DNA of 64,000 nucleotides from Paroedura picta (GCF_049243985.1 NC_135384.1:11280501-11344500); one strand, 5' to 3'. Numbered from the stretch's first letter, positions 45,681-58,603 are shown. The notes: generated by a model not told the origin, from the letters alone. Program-made: numbers and translations.

Positions 45681-48600
45681 TTAAGGCATTTTCCTTTTTA
45701 GCTGCTCTCTCTTGTTCAGTTCAGGCCTCAGGAGAATGATATAGCATTTGGGGAAAAAGATACAGCCTAGTAAGCCAGCGCCAGAAACTAAGATGGAGAA
45801 GATCTCCACGGCTACCATGTCTTTTCCTTTTGTGCTCAAGTAGGTCGGGACAAAGGAGAGCCAAACATTGCAAAAGACCAACATGCTGAAGGTGATGAAC
45901 TTGGCTTCATTAAAGCTGTCAGGCAACTTTCTAGCTTTGAAAGCCACAAGGAAGCAGACAGTGGCAAGAAATCCAATGTAACCTAAGACGCAGTAAAACA
46001 TGGTGATGGATCCTTCATTGCACTGCACTATGATTTCTCTACTTAGTGAATGTGTGTCCAAATCTGGGAAGGGGGGAGAAGTACCAAGCCAAATTGTACA
46101 AATGCTAGCTTGAACAAAAGTGCAAGAAATAATAATGTAAAGTGCCAAATGATTTCCCACCCATTTTTGGAAAGGGATTCCTGGCTTGGAAGCCATAAAT
46201 GCTATAACAACAATCATTGTTTTTGCCAAGACAGAAGAAACAGCAACACAGAAGACGATGCCAAAAGTCATCTGTCGGAGGAGGCAGGTCACCTTGTTAG
46301 GCCTTCCAATAAAGAGTAAGGAGCAGAGGAAGCAAAGAAGAAGAGAGACAAGTAGAATGTAGGTCAAGGTCCGATTATTGGCTTTAACAATGGGAGTGTC
46401 CTGGTGCATGATGAAGGCCAGAAGCACCAGAGCTGTTATCAGAGAGAAAGAAATAGCTAAAAAGGCTAGAATAATGCTCATAGGTTCCGGAAAGGACAGA
46501 AAGTTTGGAATCTTGGGCAGACATTGGTTTTGTCCCTGGTTTGGATAATGATCTTCAAAGCAGGTGATGCAATAATCCATGTCTGAAAGGAGAGAAGCAC
46601 CTACTTAGACAATTCCAATTTTTGAGATACTAGCTTATATTCATAGAATCATAGAATCATAGAATCATAGAGTTGGAAGGGGCCATACAGGCCATCTAGT
46701 CCAACCCCCTGCTCAACGCAGGATCAGCCCAAAGCATTCTAAAACAATATTGTATCATCAATCCATGATGAAAAGAGTTTATTCATTGTCTAATATTGAA
46801 AATATGTAAGAAGAATTGTTCCCATTTGCTCGTACAGGGAAATATTGTGTTGAGGGCCCCAATCCTTCTTTGTTAAAGAACTTTGGTGGGACTTTGTGGT
46901 TCCTGTAAATACCTCTTGATTTCTTACCAGATAGTCTCTAAAAACAAAACAAAAATTGAACTAAGTTGTACAGCTGTCCAGGAATTCTGGTTCCTTTAAA
47001 TTTGAATTCTTTTAACAACTGCAAATCTCTCAAAATATATAGAGAAAAGCACTGGAATGTTTAGCATCAGGAAGTGTAATATGAGACAAAGACAATCCCA
47101 CCTTCAAGTATACACTAATAAAGTCTGAATTTGTTAAAACAGAGAATGAAAGAACACTTGAGGCAATATATCAATGGAAGTGTAGACCAGGGGGCAATGT
47201 CAGGAGAAATATTTGAAGTCTACACCCTGTTGTCAGCCATTCAGATGAACAGGTTGATTACTACTGAGTAAGGATGTTGGACATGATGGTCCACTGTTCA
47301 AATCTAGTAGGTCTCATCCAAGGGTCTCATCCACTTCCCACCCTGCAGCTGATCAAACTATAGGGAATCTTTAACAAGAGAAATTGTACTTTCAACATCT
47401 CCTACCCTCTTTGTCTGACATTTCCCCTTGTGGACACCAATCACAAAGGTAGCAACAGAATTTCTCCCCTTCCTTCTTCTTCTTGATGTAGCCAGGCTTA
47501 CAGTTATCATTACACCGAGAGTAAGGAGGAACCTGTCCATGTATAAAGCAAGAAGAATTGAGAATCTATTGTGCAAGGATTCAGTCTTAATATAGTAATG
47601 AAAGTGTGATATCTGAGATTTCAAAGATAGCTCATTCTTCAAGGCTGACGGAACTAAAAATGGCATAGATGTGGAATCCTTGTGAAGCTCAGTAATGGTG
47701 TAATTAAAATCTGACGCATCATTGATAAAACATTAACGGAGCCCATTTGATACCCTTAAAGCTTATGTCCAACTATTCCTATTTGTTTGAGAGGCACAGA
47801 GTCATTTTCTCACCTGAAGATGGTGTCTGTTCCACTGAATCCTGTCCTCATTGATGATTACTCTTTCATTTAGAGGAACCTGAGGATCCAGTCTCCCAAT
47901 CTTGACTCTGATGTAAGACTTATTTGGAAAAGTGACCAAGTTGGTAATATCAAATCCTTTCATTTCTCCATGTTCATTGAAATCCACTTCCTCTCCAGCA
48001 CTGTTGTTGAAAGCAATTCTCTGAAGAACAGCGTGGAGCTTGGGGGAAAGAGAAAGACCATTAAGAGGCCTAGAATCCATGGCTTTTATTGGAGTGTGCT
48101 CACCAATACCTTTCAGCTTCAAACAGATTTTTATATTTCTTTCCTCTAGGAAATTTGGTTTTGGCTCAGGAGAATAACCTTTCATTGTCAGACAGAAGAC
48201 AAAGAAATGAAGTACGATTCAGGATGTTTCTTGAATGAAGTCTACTATGTTCCTCAATGACCCATTTTGGTTTTGCTGCATCCAAAGCCCTGCAAAGAGG
48301 AATTATCCATACAATGAATTACATTTGATTGGCATGCAGAATGTCCCAGGAACAATCCCTAACATTTCCATTGTAAAGGTAAGGGACTAGGGTAAGGTGA
48401 ACGACCTCTGCTGAACACTCTGCAGATCTGCTGCCCATCTTAGTCAACCTTGATGAGCCAGCTTGGTGTAGTGTTATGAGTGGTGGCTTCTAATCTGTGG
48501 CAAGCCAGATTTGTTTCCATTGTCCCCCACATGAATCCAGTTGGGTGACCTTGGGCTCAAGTGGTAATATCAGGCCACTCTCAGCCTCATCTACATCACA

Positions 48601-51600
48601 TAGTGTATGTTCTGGGGAGAGGAAAGGGAAGTTGATTGTAAGCTACTTTGAGAGTTCTTCTTCTTCTTCTTCTTCTTCTTCTTCTTCTTCTTCTTCTTCT
48701 TCTTTTTCTTCTTCTTCTTAAGACAGTTGCATATGTATTCATAGAAGAGGCAAAATAGGAGGTGGTAGGATACAAGTTATTCTGGTCTCTGTGATCCACA
48801 TTATGATTATTATGATGATTATTAGGGTTTATATAGCGCAGTTCCCAATTGGGCTCATGGTGGTTTACACAATCTTAACACCGCCCGTGGCGCCACGGGC
48901 GCCACGGACTAAATAAAGCTCTAAGACGTTCTGAGGCGGGATGTGTCCGGGATGAGGAAGGGTCCAGATTGGACCCTTCCTCTGCACAGACAATCGGAGG
49001 GACCAATCGGCAGGCGCGAAGCGCCTGCCGATTGGTCCCTCCGATTCCCAGCCCCATGCAACTGCGAGCCGTGTGCAGCGCGGCTCGCAGTTGTTCCTAG
49101 CACCTCCGACGTGTCAGGCCGCCCGATCGCCTTCCCTGGGGCCTGGTGAGCTTTTCCTCAGATCGGGGGGGGGGGGGGGAGGAAAAAAGCTCCCCAAGCA
49201 CCGGGGAAGGCGATCCGCGGCTCGCAGAGCCGCAGATCGCCTTCCCCGGTGCTTGGGGAGCTTTTTCCGAGAGTGTATTTTCCGAGAGTGGGGAGCTTTT
49301 TCCGAGAGCTTTTTCCGACAATGTATTACTGCGGGAGGAGGGGAGAGGGAATCAGGGCCGGGCTGCGCCCGTGCAGGCCGCGCCCGCCCGGCCCGATCCG
49401 CGGGCGCGGCTCGCGGGCGCGGCCCGATCCGCGGGCGCAGCTCGCGGGCGCGGCCCGATCCGCGGGCGCGGCTTGCGGGCGCGGCCGGGCGCGGCTTGCG
49501 GGCGCGGCCGGGTGCGGCTCGATGCGCGGGCGCGGCCCGAAGCGTGGGCGTGGCCCACGCGGGTGCAGTCCCCGCGGGTGCGGCCCGATGCCCTGCCGGT
49601 CCCCAGCCAAATAAAGGTTGGGGACCACTGCACTAATCTACCTATATCTGCTTCCCCCAATTTTCTGCTTTCCCCAATTGATCCTTGCCTTTCTTCTACC
49701 CAGATAACTTTCTCTATTCTCTCCCCTTCAGTTCTATCTCCTCTTTTCATGGTTCCTTCCCTGTAATATTTTTTTATTTTTTAATCCCATTGCCACCACC
49801 TTTGACTTAAGATAATCAAAGCATAGAAGCCTCTATAATATTGCTTCTGTAATATGCCTCTTAAGCAATCTCCCAACATTACCATTGATAGCTCTCAGCA
49901 TAGTATTGTGAAATTTTGGTAGGAATTTATTTCTTGATCCACATTCTGGAGCCATTGTTCTGAATTAGATATATTAATAAGTTTTTTGAAAAATTAATAG
50001 CTGTTCTGAATATATTTGAACTTAGGAATACAATGTATTATGCCTAGAGCAAAGCACTTTGCCATGGGAAGCAATTTCACAGCTATGTTCCTGTGGCAAG
50101 TGTAAGACACCCCTTACAACTAGCCCTTTTTATTTTTTTTCCTTTGCATCTCTGCTATCTGGCATGGGCATGACCATTTTATTAGCATTATACTTTCTAT
50201 CCCTTTAATCTGTCATCAGCCCAGCTATTCAGATAAGCACTTACAGGGAGCTGTTCTGAAAGGTATTTGCATGACAAAGGAAGAAAATAGAGAAAACAGA
50301 AACATTTTAAACTGGTCTGAGAACTTTACATTTGATTTGGTTCAAATTAGCTATATGGAATTCAAATAGATTTGTTCAGTGGAAAATTCAGGGAAGGTGG
50401 TTTTGCTTCGTTTGTTGCTGCCAGAGGTTGCTGGGAAGTGCTGACAGACAAAAGTATAAAAATCTGCAGGTTGTTTACATTCTTTTCACAGTATATCCAG
50501 CAGCACAAACTGGAACAAAAAACATGCCTGCAGTTTGAATAGCCCGAGCAAGACCTTCTGCAGGTACCACCCTACAAACAAATGAAAAATCTGCACCAGT
50601 TGCCAGGAATTTGGGACTGACCTTTGATGCCTCTCTTTCTATGGAGGCTCAGGTCACTACAGTTACCTGGACGGCATTTTCCCATCTTCGCCAAGCTAGG
50701 AAATGCCCTACCTGTCCTCAGACAACTTGGCCACAGTGATCCATGCAACAGTCACTTCCAGACTAGACTACTGTAACTTGCTCTATGCAGGCCTGCCCTG
50801 GTCCTTGACCCGGAAGTTGCGGCTGGTACAAAATGTGGCTGCTAGGGTCCTCACTGGTACATCATGGAGGGCCCATATTCAGCCAGCGCTTCGACATCTG
50901 TACTGATTACCAGTCTGCTTCCGGATCAAGTTCAAGGTTTTAGTCTTGACCTTTAAGGCCAGACGCAGTCTGGGTCCTGTTTACCTGTGGGACCAACTGA
51001 TTGCTTATGCCCCCCGCAGTGCTCATCGCTCTGTGGATATGAACTTACTGGTAGTCCAGGGCTCTCGGGATGCTCGCCTGGCCTCAACCTGGGCAAGGGC
51101 CTTTTCGGTCCTGGCTGCAACCTGGTGGAATGAGCTCCCGGAAGAGCTAAGGGCCCTGCGCGGCTGCCGGGGGCTCCCTGCCCAGCGGCTTGATGCGAAG
51201 CGCCTCTCGCTGCATCACGCCGCAGCACAAGGGAGCCCCCAGCATCGGACTACACGCCGCCTCCATCAAGAAAATGGCCGCCAGCCAGAAGATGCCGCGA
51301 GGGAGCCTGCCCGCTCACTGGTAAGCCACCTTTTACTCTGCCCCAGCCTGCTAGCGCCCATTGTATTTCGGATACAATGGGCTTTTTTACTAGTAAAATA
51401 ATAAAATACAATAGGTCCCATAAATACCCAAATTATGTTACTAAAATTATTAAAACTAAGATGGCGGCAAACCACTGACTCAATATATCCCCTCGATCAG
51501 CATGGGTCAACAATCCTACTATTTTACTGATGAGAGTGGGAGCAGATGGAGGCAATGGTCATGGGGGATCCCAGATTGAATTAAAGCCCCTGTTTGACTC

Positions 51601-54600
51601 AGGGTAATTGAAAGGGGAGAAGGGAGGGGTCTCAACTACCTACTTGCCAGGAGAAACCAAGAGTTTAGCCCACAAGGACAATGTGGTACTAGAGTACCCA
51701 TTCAACATTAGAGAATACCCTTTATTGTTATGGTTTGACAAGGGATACAAAATCCAGATAATAGTTAAATTCAGGAGTAGCGGGAGTGAGAAGCCTCACT
51801 GGGCAGGAAATCCATGATCCCTAAGTGACTTTCTGCCTGTCAGATGGACAGGAAAAAAGGTTTAAAGGTCCCATTCCCCTACTCTTACCAAATTCCCAAC
51901 TCTAAACATGGCAGGAGTCTGCTTTATGTCAGGTGAAGAGCAATTACCTTCCATGGAGGCACATTCAGAGAAGCCAACCTGCCTTCATTATCCACTGCTC
52001 TGTGCTTGCTTCTAGATGAATCCAAGGTGTGTAGAGCATGTGCAAGGGCATAGACAGCATTATATATACTGTAGCTATGGTCAGTCATGCTCATTTCAAA
52101 AAAGGTTGCTGGGACATCCTCCAGTCTCTCCTCTTCAGTGCATATTTCAGCATAGTTTTCTGAACCTGGCAGCATACAGTCGAACACTTGCTCCCAGAAG
52201 TCCTTGATAAAACCATCCTCCTTGGCCCAGGAAGGATTTAAAAGCTGAAGAAATTTATGGAAGCCTGGGATGTCCTTGGAAGGAACGGAGAAGGAAAGAG
52301 CACCATGGAATAGTTCAATATCAAGTGCCTTTTGAATAGAAATGAATGCAAAATCAACCTGGGCTGTTGTAATCCACACCTTTCCAACAGAGGTTCTCTT
52401 CACATTGTCATCATTTGTTAGAGCCTCTGCCATTGCAGGCACAAAAAGAATGGTTGCCAGCCATAGAAACGTTCCAATTTCTCCATATACAACAATTGCA
52501 TGGGCGTTGCTTTTGAGGAAATTTATGCTATTACTGTCCTTTAACATGATCATATGATCCATGTTCTCCAACTCAATATTTCTTTGAGCCTTTTCTGTGA
52601 AGGCTGAACAGATTCCATTCCTGAAAAGCATTGGCTCCAACGTCTGCAAGAAACGATCTCCCCTTTCATCATCCATAGTGATGAGGCCAACCCATTTCCA
52701 CCTGAAATGCAGAAGTAGCTGGACGATTCCCTCATACTGAAGGGCTTCCTTAGGGAACAGGTGATAAACAGAAGGGTGACCAGTTGGGCCATCCTCATCT
52801 GATTCAACGGAGCCACAGGCCAACTAATAAGAGGAAAAAAACAATGTTATAGAGGGGGAATATTTAACTCTATTAATTCTCAATATAAATCAGACTAAAT
52901 ATCAACTTGGCTTTCCAGACTGTTGCCCATGTGCTTTGTCTGCACATTTCTTCCTTCTCCTAGTAGAACTCTCTCGATTTCTTATTTATTTAAAACATTT
53001 ATTAGCCATGTGTTCCCTTTTCAGTGCTCAAAGTAGTGTATAATGTGAATTATACAAGTATTATGGGGCCCCAATAAGCATCTCTGGTAACCTATCTAAC
53101 TTAGAGAAGGTCCAGTCTAAATTTTTGAGAACTCTTCTCCAATTGCCAAATAATATTTCCAATATCTCAATTAGGATAGAGACTGGAATGGTTACTATAC
53201 AGATTAGGCTCAGGGTGGCAACTGTGGTTGTGCAAAGTGGCCATTCCCACCAATAGCAGCCAGCGCCATGTTGCAGGCGGGAGGGGGGGGGAGGAGGCGC
53301 AGGCGGTGGTGGGACGGCAGGCACACACATGCAGGCACAGAACTCTGTGCTTGTGTGTGTGCATTGCCCATGCCTCCCCTCCCCCGTGGTTCAGTGCTGG
53401 CTACTACTGACAGAAATGGATGCTTCCGCGGCCAAATCACACAACCCTGGCAACCTTCATGTTCTGGCTAAAACTGATATTCTGGCAGAGGGGTCTTATT
53501 AGCCTCCTCCTGACAGATTCATTTGTTGCGCCCTGGTTAGAGAAGCCGGGCTTTTACGGTCTGTCCTATCTCCTTGTTCTGAGCCTGGGACATGACAAGG
53601 TGAAAGAATTAATAAGGAGCAGGGTAACAGATGTAGAAAGACAGCATGATGTTAATAAGATCTTGGACCCACTCTCCTCCATTATAATGCTCTCCCTTCC
53701 GCTTTTCTGGAAGTAAAGATCAAGGGGCTACCGATAGATGCACGCAAGTGTGTCTGTGATGAAAGTCAAATAGAGACAGCTGAATATGCCCTATCTGAGT
53801 GTGGAGTCTATCATCACCTCTGTACAGATTCCCTGGCCTTGTTGCTCACCGAATGCCCCAGAGGTCTGAGGAAACAGCGTCTTAAGCTAACACTGTCAGA
53901 CACATTCTGTAGGCCAGTTCAAATTTATTTTAATACAGCACTGCGGCCAGATAAAACAGATAGCAAGAAAGAACATTTCAGAGTAGAAAATTGCATAATC
54001 AGGGAGCCAGTACAAAATTTAAAATATATAAAATTGTATAATTGATGGGTACATTATAAAAAATGCATAGTAAAATTCCTCTAAAAATCTTCACTTAAGC
54101 TTAAGTTGTCTTTCCCGTGTGCTAAGCACATGCGCACAAAATCTGGCAACCTGCTTAATAATATGGCCCCTACTATTCCACAGGAGGAATTTTACTTTTT
54201 CTTTGTTTGAGCTGATGGAAGAATTCCTGAGTAATGGGAGGATGAATTTATTTCTTGCAGAGTTGAAGGTTAAGAGGACGTGTTCGATTGACTCTATCTC
54301 CCCGGAATTACAGGGGCAGGGTCTTTCAGCTAATGGGGTTTTCTTGAAGTGGCCCACCAGCATAGCAGACCTAATAAAGACCTAATAAGAATTATTGCTT
54401 GGGTAACTATAAAAATATGAGCCTCTTGTGGCGCAGAGTGGTAAGGCAGCCGTCTGAAAGCTTTGCCCATGAGGCTGGGAGTTCAATCCCAGCAGCCGGC
54501 TCAAGGTTGACTCAGCCTTCCATCCTTCCGAGGTTGGTAAAATGAGTACCCAGCTTGCTGGGGGGTAAACGGTAATGACTGGGGAAGATACTGGCAAACC

Positions 54601-57600
54601 ACCCTGTATTGAGTCTGCCATGAAAACGCTGGAGGGCGTCACCCCAAGGGTCAGACATGACTCGGTGCTTGCACAGGGGATACCTTTACCTTTACCTTTA
54701 ACTATAAAAATAAGGCAAAGCTGGACCAACCCTATACCCTAATACGTTTACACTGGAGACATATACAATTGTTCTTATTTCTTAATTTTTATCCATTCAT
54801 AATTGATTTTATGTCTGTAATTGTATGTTTTCTACTGGTTGGTCTATGACCGTTAATAAAAATGGATTGATTGAAACAAATATTATAAAAAATAAAAAAC
54901 CCCCACACTTTTGGGCCTCAATAATGAGAGGACCAAAGGGGTAAAATGAATCCTAAATAAAATTGCATTCACCTCCTTCCTAAAAAACTAAAATGGGTGG
55001 GCAGTTACACCTCATTGGGAGATTGTTCCCTAATTGTGCTGCCACTACTGAAAGGACCATCTCTCATTTTCCCACCAGGGGAGCTTCCTTGATGGGTGAG
55101 AATTAGGAGGGTTGATGAATTCCTGGTCAGGATCCTGTTTGCTAAATAACCCGAGTTCCAAGCCATGTAGGGCTTTAAAGTACTAAGCCAAGTTGGTCTC
55201 AGAGGTTGACTGCGAGGGAGACAGAATAGAATACACTTTAGCAGCTCACCAGCAATATTTTTCTGGAGCCTGTATTACTTTGCACAACAAGCATTATTGC
55301 TAGTTTCATCTATTCCTCTGTTGAATATTTCTCGGTTTCAGTGTTTGTGTTGTGTGCACAGATGGAGAATCATAAAATATTCAGGAGAATAAGAGCATGT
55401 TCATTAATACACAGAGATGAAGAGGGAGAAGCCAAAAAAAAGTGACAAATCTCTTGGATTCACTTTCATAGTTCATTGTGTAGATTTGTATGAACTGTTA
55501 ATGTTGGTGTCCAGATCAAATCAGCACCTGAACAGAATGAAGTACTGTAATATAAATAATACCGTATTAAATAAATAAATGAAAGTGTCCCTCCAACAAA
55601 CACCCCAGCATACTCAACCTGAATATTCAGCACACAAACCTTTTTTAGTTGCCATTTTGAGATTTGTGTTGCCCCCAAATGCAACTTACTGTATTTCACC
55701 TCTCCCCTTATTTTTTTGGATATATTTCTTATTATTCGCAACCCTTGACAATAGATCCACAAAGATGATTGAACCGGATGCGAGATTTGTCAAAGTCCAA
55801 GAATCCCCATTCTCTGATCATACCTGTGGGATCTTGTAAAGACTTAAGAGAGTTGCCATGTCTGTTGTGGTTTCAAGAGTATTTCCCCCAATGATGCCAA
55901 TCATGTTTTTCTGCGTGCCACATTTGTAGTTTGGGATGAATTCAGGTGATGCAAAGAGGAGGTCCAGGGTGATCCTGTAAATCCATTTTTCAAGGGTGGT
56001 GGAGTCACGGATGTGGAACCCAAGAGTGACATTGGGCAATATGCTGGGGTTCTCATTGATCTCACGGATGGCAAACACCAAGGCAAGGACAAGCTGGTAG
56101 AACTTTGTTAACAGGCTGCAAAGAGAATCATTCATTGTTTTAGAAGAGAATGCTTCAATGCATAGCTTCTGGATTAGTCAGAGTATTGTGTCTAAGGACA
56201 GAATAACGTCAGGCTCTCACCTGAATTAGAGGAATAGCAAATCTGATTCACTTTTCATTTCCCATAGCACAATGCTCCTGGGAAACCCACAAGTTGGACA
56301 TGGAGCCATCGGTCATTCCCACTGTACCCCAATGACTGGTATTCAAATGGATACTGGATGGTTCTATTACTTACCAAAGCAATTGTCTTATATTAGATCC
56401 ATTAATGTGTCTAATTCCCTTTTGGATATATAATCTATATGGTTCAGCATAGCCAGTGTTCTGTGAAGAATTACTTGCAGATGTCTGTTTTACCCTTATT
56501 GGTAAAAAACAATTCATTTGGGGATTTAGAATTTTTCTGTTGTGAAGCATGGAGAAGACACTCTAGTTCACCTTTTTTCAAACTATGCATAACATTTTCA
56601 CTTCTTCTGTTATGTATTTTGTATAAAATGCTAGAGATATTAAACTTGAGCGACAAAAATGCCTTCCTCTCTAGATGGAAGTAGAATCTTATATAAATTC
56701 CCTCATAATCAAATATCCTACTGCCCTGCCTCTTGTAGGAGGTGACTTAAACGCCAGACTAGGGCATAAAGATGACTCACTGGCAAATAAATTTCTATAC
56801 ACACCTTCACCTGTAGAAAATGAACAGCATTTTCCTTCACGTTTGTCTCTAGTCTGATCGCTAATTTTGCCGGACTTTGTCTCTAGTGTGTTTTTAACAA
56901 ATTAAATCTTACAATTCTAAATGGCTCAGCTCCTGGAGACTGCCCTGGCCAATTCTCCTTCTGGCCAAAAGAGTAAATAAATGTGAAATACTTTCAAAAT
57001 CTGAAAGTGATCACTTACGTCTTACGTTATATATATCTTGTTAGGACCCTGTAAAACTTAGGGATCTTACCTATCTAGACATCTCAATCGTACTGGGAAG
57101 ACAAAAAATTAAATGGAACTGCCAGCTAAAACATTACGTAAATGGGTGGTTAAATTCTCATCAAGCCAGACTGATTCATGCCAAACTGACAAACCCTAGC
57201 GACAGTGACTTTATCCTTGATGCTTATGGGGAACTTATGCAAACTTTAAATCCTTTGCTCTCTGATGTAAACACACAATATACCCAAAGCCTCAACCAGC
57301 AAAACGGTTTGACCAAGAATGTGTGGTAACAAAAACAATTTATGAAGACAACTTAATGAATTCAAACTCAAGGGACTAATCCTGCAATTTTTAGCAGTCT
57401 CCTCGCAATTCCCATGGAATAGTAAAATCATTGGGAAAAAAAATCCGAACTCTGGGCCTTGATCCAAACCATCTAATAGAACGTGGCCTTAAAACAGCCA
57501 AAGCTGTCATATGGCAATGTCTTTTTGATATAGATTCTCAGGAGGAATTCAGAAGGATGGTCAGGAAATACTCCAGCTCCATATCTCACAAATATCTCCA

Positions 57601-58603
57601 TAGTAAAATACTGATGGTCCTTCTCAAGAGCACATTTTAATTCATTCCCCTCAGCCTCCTTTGAGGGCAGGTTTCTCAGTCGTCCGCTGGAGCTAAGTTT
57701 ATGCCCCTGTGGTAATGCCCGACCTGAGACAATTTCACATATCTTTACTATATTGTCCTTTTAAACATTGTTTTATTATCTTAATATTTGTATGTAGCAA
57801 TACTCTTGTATTTTTTCATGACATCATATTTATTAACTTCTATAATGGATTGCTGGAGTTTCTGCAGATGTATTTATATGGATCAATTGACCGTATATAC
57901 ATACAGACTGAATGACTGATAGACATAACAAACTTCTTGTGTCAAAATAGTTTAGCATATTTACTACCTGGATAGCTTCTCAGAAGCTTAATATATTTTT
58001 CAATTATTTGTTCCTTCCTCATTACTTTTCCATTCATGGAGGTGTATTTTGTGCCCTTAAAAAAAATCCCTACCTCCTGCTCTAAACCTTCTAATTTAGG
58101 ATAGCTCAGTACATACATGCTGTAACCAAAAAGAGTGCAAGCCCGTCATGATTTCTTAAAGAAGCAATGTTTCCTGTCACTGGAAAAGCATCATCTTGGG
58201 TCTTGGAACAGGAGGTCTTCTTCTCGGTAGCCACCAGACTTAGTGTCCAGTCATAAGTTTTAAAAATGCCAACCTAGTTGTGCAAATATACCAGATTTCC
58301 TCAAATAAAATCAGACAGCATCATAATTTCTATGTTAGAGGATCACTGATTCACTTACAGTGGCTGACAGTCATAATCCTGGTCGGAGCGCTGACGAAAT
58401 TGAATCATTTGGGACGCACACCCAATATGAGTGACAATTCCACCAATCAGGATTTCACCCGGCTGATACCACTGATGTGGGATCTGAGGAGGACTGTTTC
58501 CAGTGCATTTCATACTATATGATTTATCCACAAGCAATGGCATGTGTATCAGCAGCAACATCACAGATTCTGCCAAGTGCAACCAAAACATGCCTCTCTC
58601 CAC
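45681..58603 (-). CDS. Vomeronasal type-2 receptor, gene 3 (intact, 888 aa)
   Basis: Minus-strand exons: 58603-58359, 56115-55824, 52823-51948, 48038-47814, 47532-47406, 46582-45681, all with GT/AG ends and joining in one open frame. Exon 4 is one codon shorter (225 bp) and exon 3 three codons shorter (876 bp) than in genes 1 and 2, both in frame. The exon 3 loss gives [10 protein letters not shown] in place of MLPDSLH...NYAE. The leader starts [18 protein letters not shown], and the 7TM exon ends [19 protein letters not shown]. The gene is long (12.9 kb) because of a 2.8 kb composite insertion in intron 3 and LINE insertions in introns 1 and 2. Despite these, splice sites are intact. Confidence 0.92.
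46641..46740 (-). mobile_element. CR1 LINE 3' end, short
   Basis: Four TCATAGAA-type units followed by GGAAGGGGCCATACAGGCCA and ATCTAGTCCAACCCCC. It lies in intron 5 of V2R gene 3 and is missing from the same place in gene 1. Confidence 0.8.
48451..48719 (+). mobile_element. MIR-like SINE with (TTC)n in V2R gene 3 intron 3
   Basis: Third orthologous-position copy of this SINE. The tail (48655-48719) is almost pure TTC with one interruption. Part of the SINE body is deleted relative to the copy at 63561. Confidence 0.75.
48992..49046. repeat. Perfect 26-bp palindrome arms
   Basis: Arms at 48992-49017 and 49021-49046 are exact inverted copies around a GAA loop. The sequence is CpG-rich (CAGGCGC GAA GCGCCTG at the centre). 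Confidence 0.95.
49184..49266. repeat. Perfect 32-bp inverted repeat with palindromic loop
   Basis: Arms 49184-49215 and 49235-49266 match exactly. The 19-base loop itself folds (GCGGCTC GCA GAGCCGC). Confidence 0.95.
49392..49560. repeat. 31-bp GC-rich minisatellite
   Basis: Units starting CCCGATCCGCGGGCG begin at 49392, 49423 and 49454, a 31-bp period. Degenerate and shortened units follow to about 49560. Nearly every unit is CpG-dense. Ala/Arg/Gly/Pro-rich open frames on both strands are composition artefacts. Confidence 0.85.
49640..50540. other. Unassigned part of the gene 3 insertion
   Basis: AT-rich non-coding sequence with no recognised repeat or exon. Confidence 0.4.
50540..51180 (+). 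mobile_element. L2-clade LINE 3' fragment
   Basis: The translation has [55 protein letters not shown] and [13 protein letters not shown], the C-terminal part of an L2-type reverse-transcriptase ORF. It is better preserved than the copy at 21473. Confidence 0.75.
51165..51393 (+). mobile_element. Helitron-type 3' end
   Basis: An 11-bp hairpin (GCCCATTGTAT at 51356-51366, complement at 51372-51382, loop TTCGG) is followed 11 nt on by a CTAG terminus at 51390-51393, then T. This is the defining 3' structure of Helitrons, which insert between A and T. The upstream GC-rich body begins within L2 sequence; no TC 5' end was found, so it is probably 5'-truncated. Confidence 0.55.
53061..54880 (+). 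mobile_element. LINE insertion complex in V2R gene 3 intron 2
   Basis: Gene 2 has an uninterrupted intron here (CAAGTATTATAAAAATTC). Gene 3 has CAAGTATTAT, about 1.8 kb, then ATATTATAAAA. On the + strand, [18 protein letters not shown] (about 53105) and [20 protein letters not shown] (about 53740) look like the C-terminal part of a non-LTR reverse-transcriptase ORF with its Cys cluster. At 54091-54363 a related fragment lies on the other strand ([16 protein letters not shown]). A GC-rich piece (53228-53440) interrupts the first. The complex ends TTAATAAAAATGGATTGATTGA. I could not assign the family. Confidence 0.6.
54419..54700 (+). mobile_element. tRNA-derived SINE with Bov-B-like tail, copy 4
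   Basis: Full-length copy starting GAGCCTCTTGTGGCGC and ending in repeated CCTTTA. It is flanked by AACTATAAAAATA on both sides, a 13-bp target duplication. It is nested inside the LINE complex at 53061-54880. Confidence 0.9.
56660..57930 (+). mobile_element. LINE insertion in V2R gene 3 intron 1
   Basis: Genes 1 and 2 have the uninterrupted sequence around AAAATGCATCCCTACCGATG. Here about 1.27 kb is inserted. Near the left end [20 protein letters not shown] resembles the endonuclease domain of non-LTR retrotransposons, and about 150 bp on [15 protein letters not shown] fits the same domain. Near the right end [15 protein letters not shown] resembles a C-terminal Cys motif. The middle is missing, so it is an internally deleted copy. 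It ends GACTGAATGACTGATAGAC. Confidence 0.6.

Larger units (their letters stand above)
48804..51580. mobile_element. Composite insertion specific to V2R gene 3
   Basis: Gene 1 reads GATCCACATTAAAGCCC where gene 3 reads GATCCACATT, then about 2.8 kb, then ATTAAAGCCCC. The insert contains, in order: a reversed L2-like tail (48804-48878), a CpG-rich palindromic block ending in a hAT-type GGTTGGGGACCACTG (48880-49632), unassigned AT-rich sequence (49640-50540), an L2 fragment (50540-51180) and a Helitron-type 3' end (to 51393). It probably arose by successive nested insertions. Confidence 0.75.

Noticed and set aside
49073-49766. Overlapping 100-206 codon Ala/Arg/Gly/Pro frames on both strands
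   Set aside because: GC-rich minisatellite and palindromes; open in several frames at once, with no domain resemblance.
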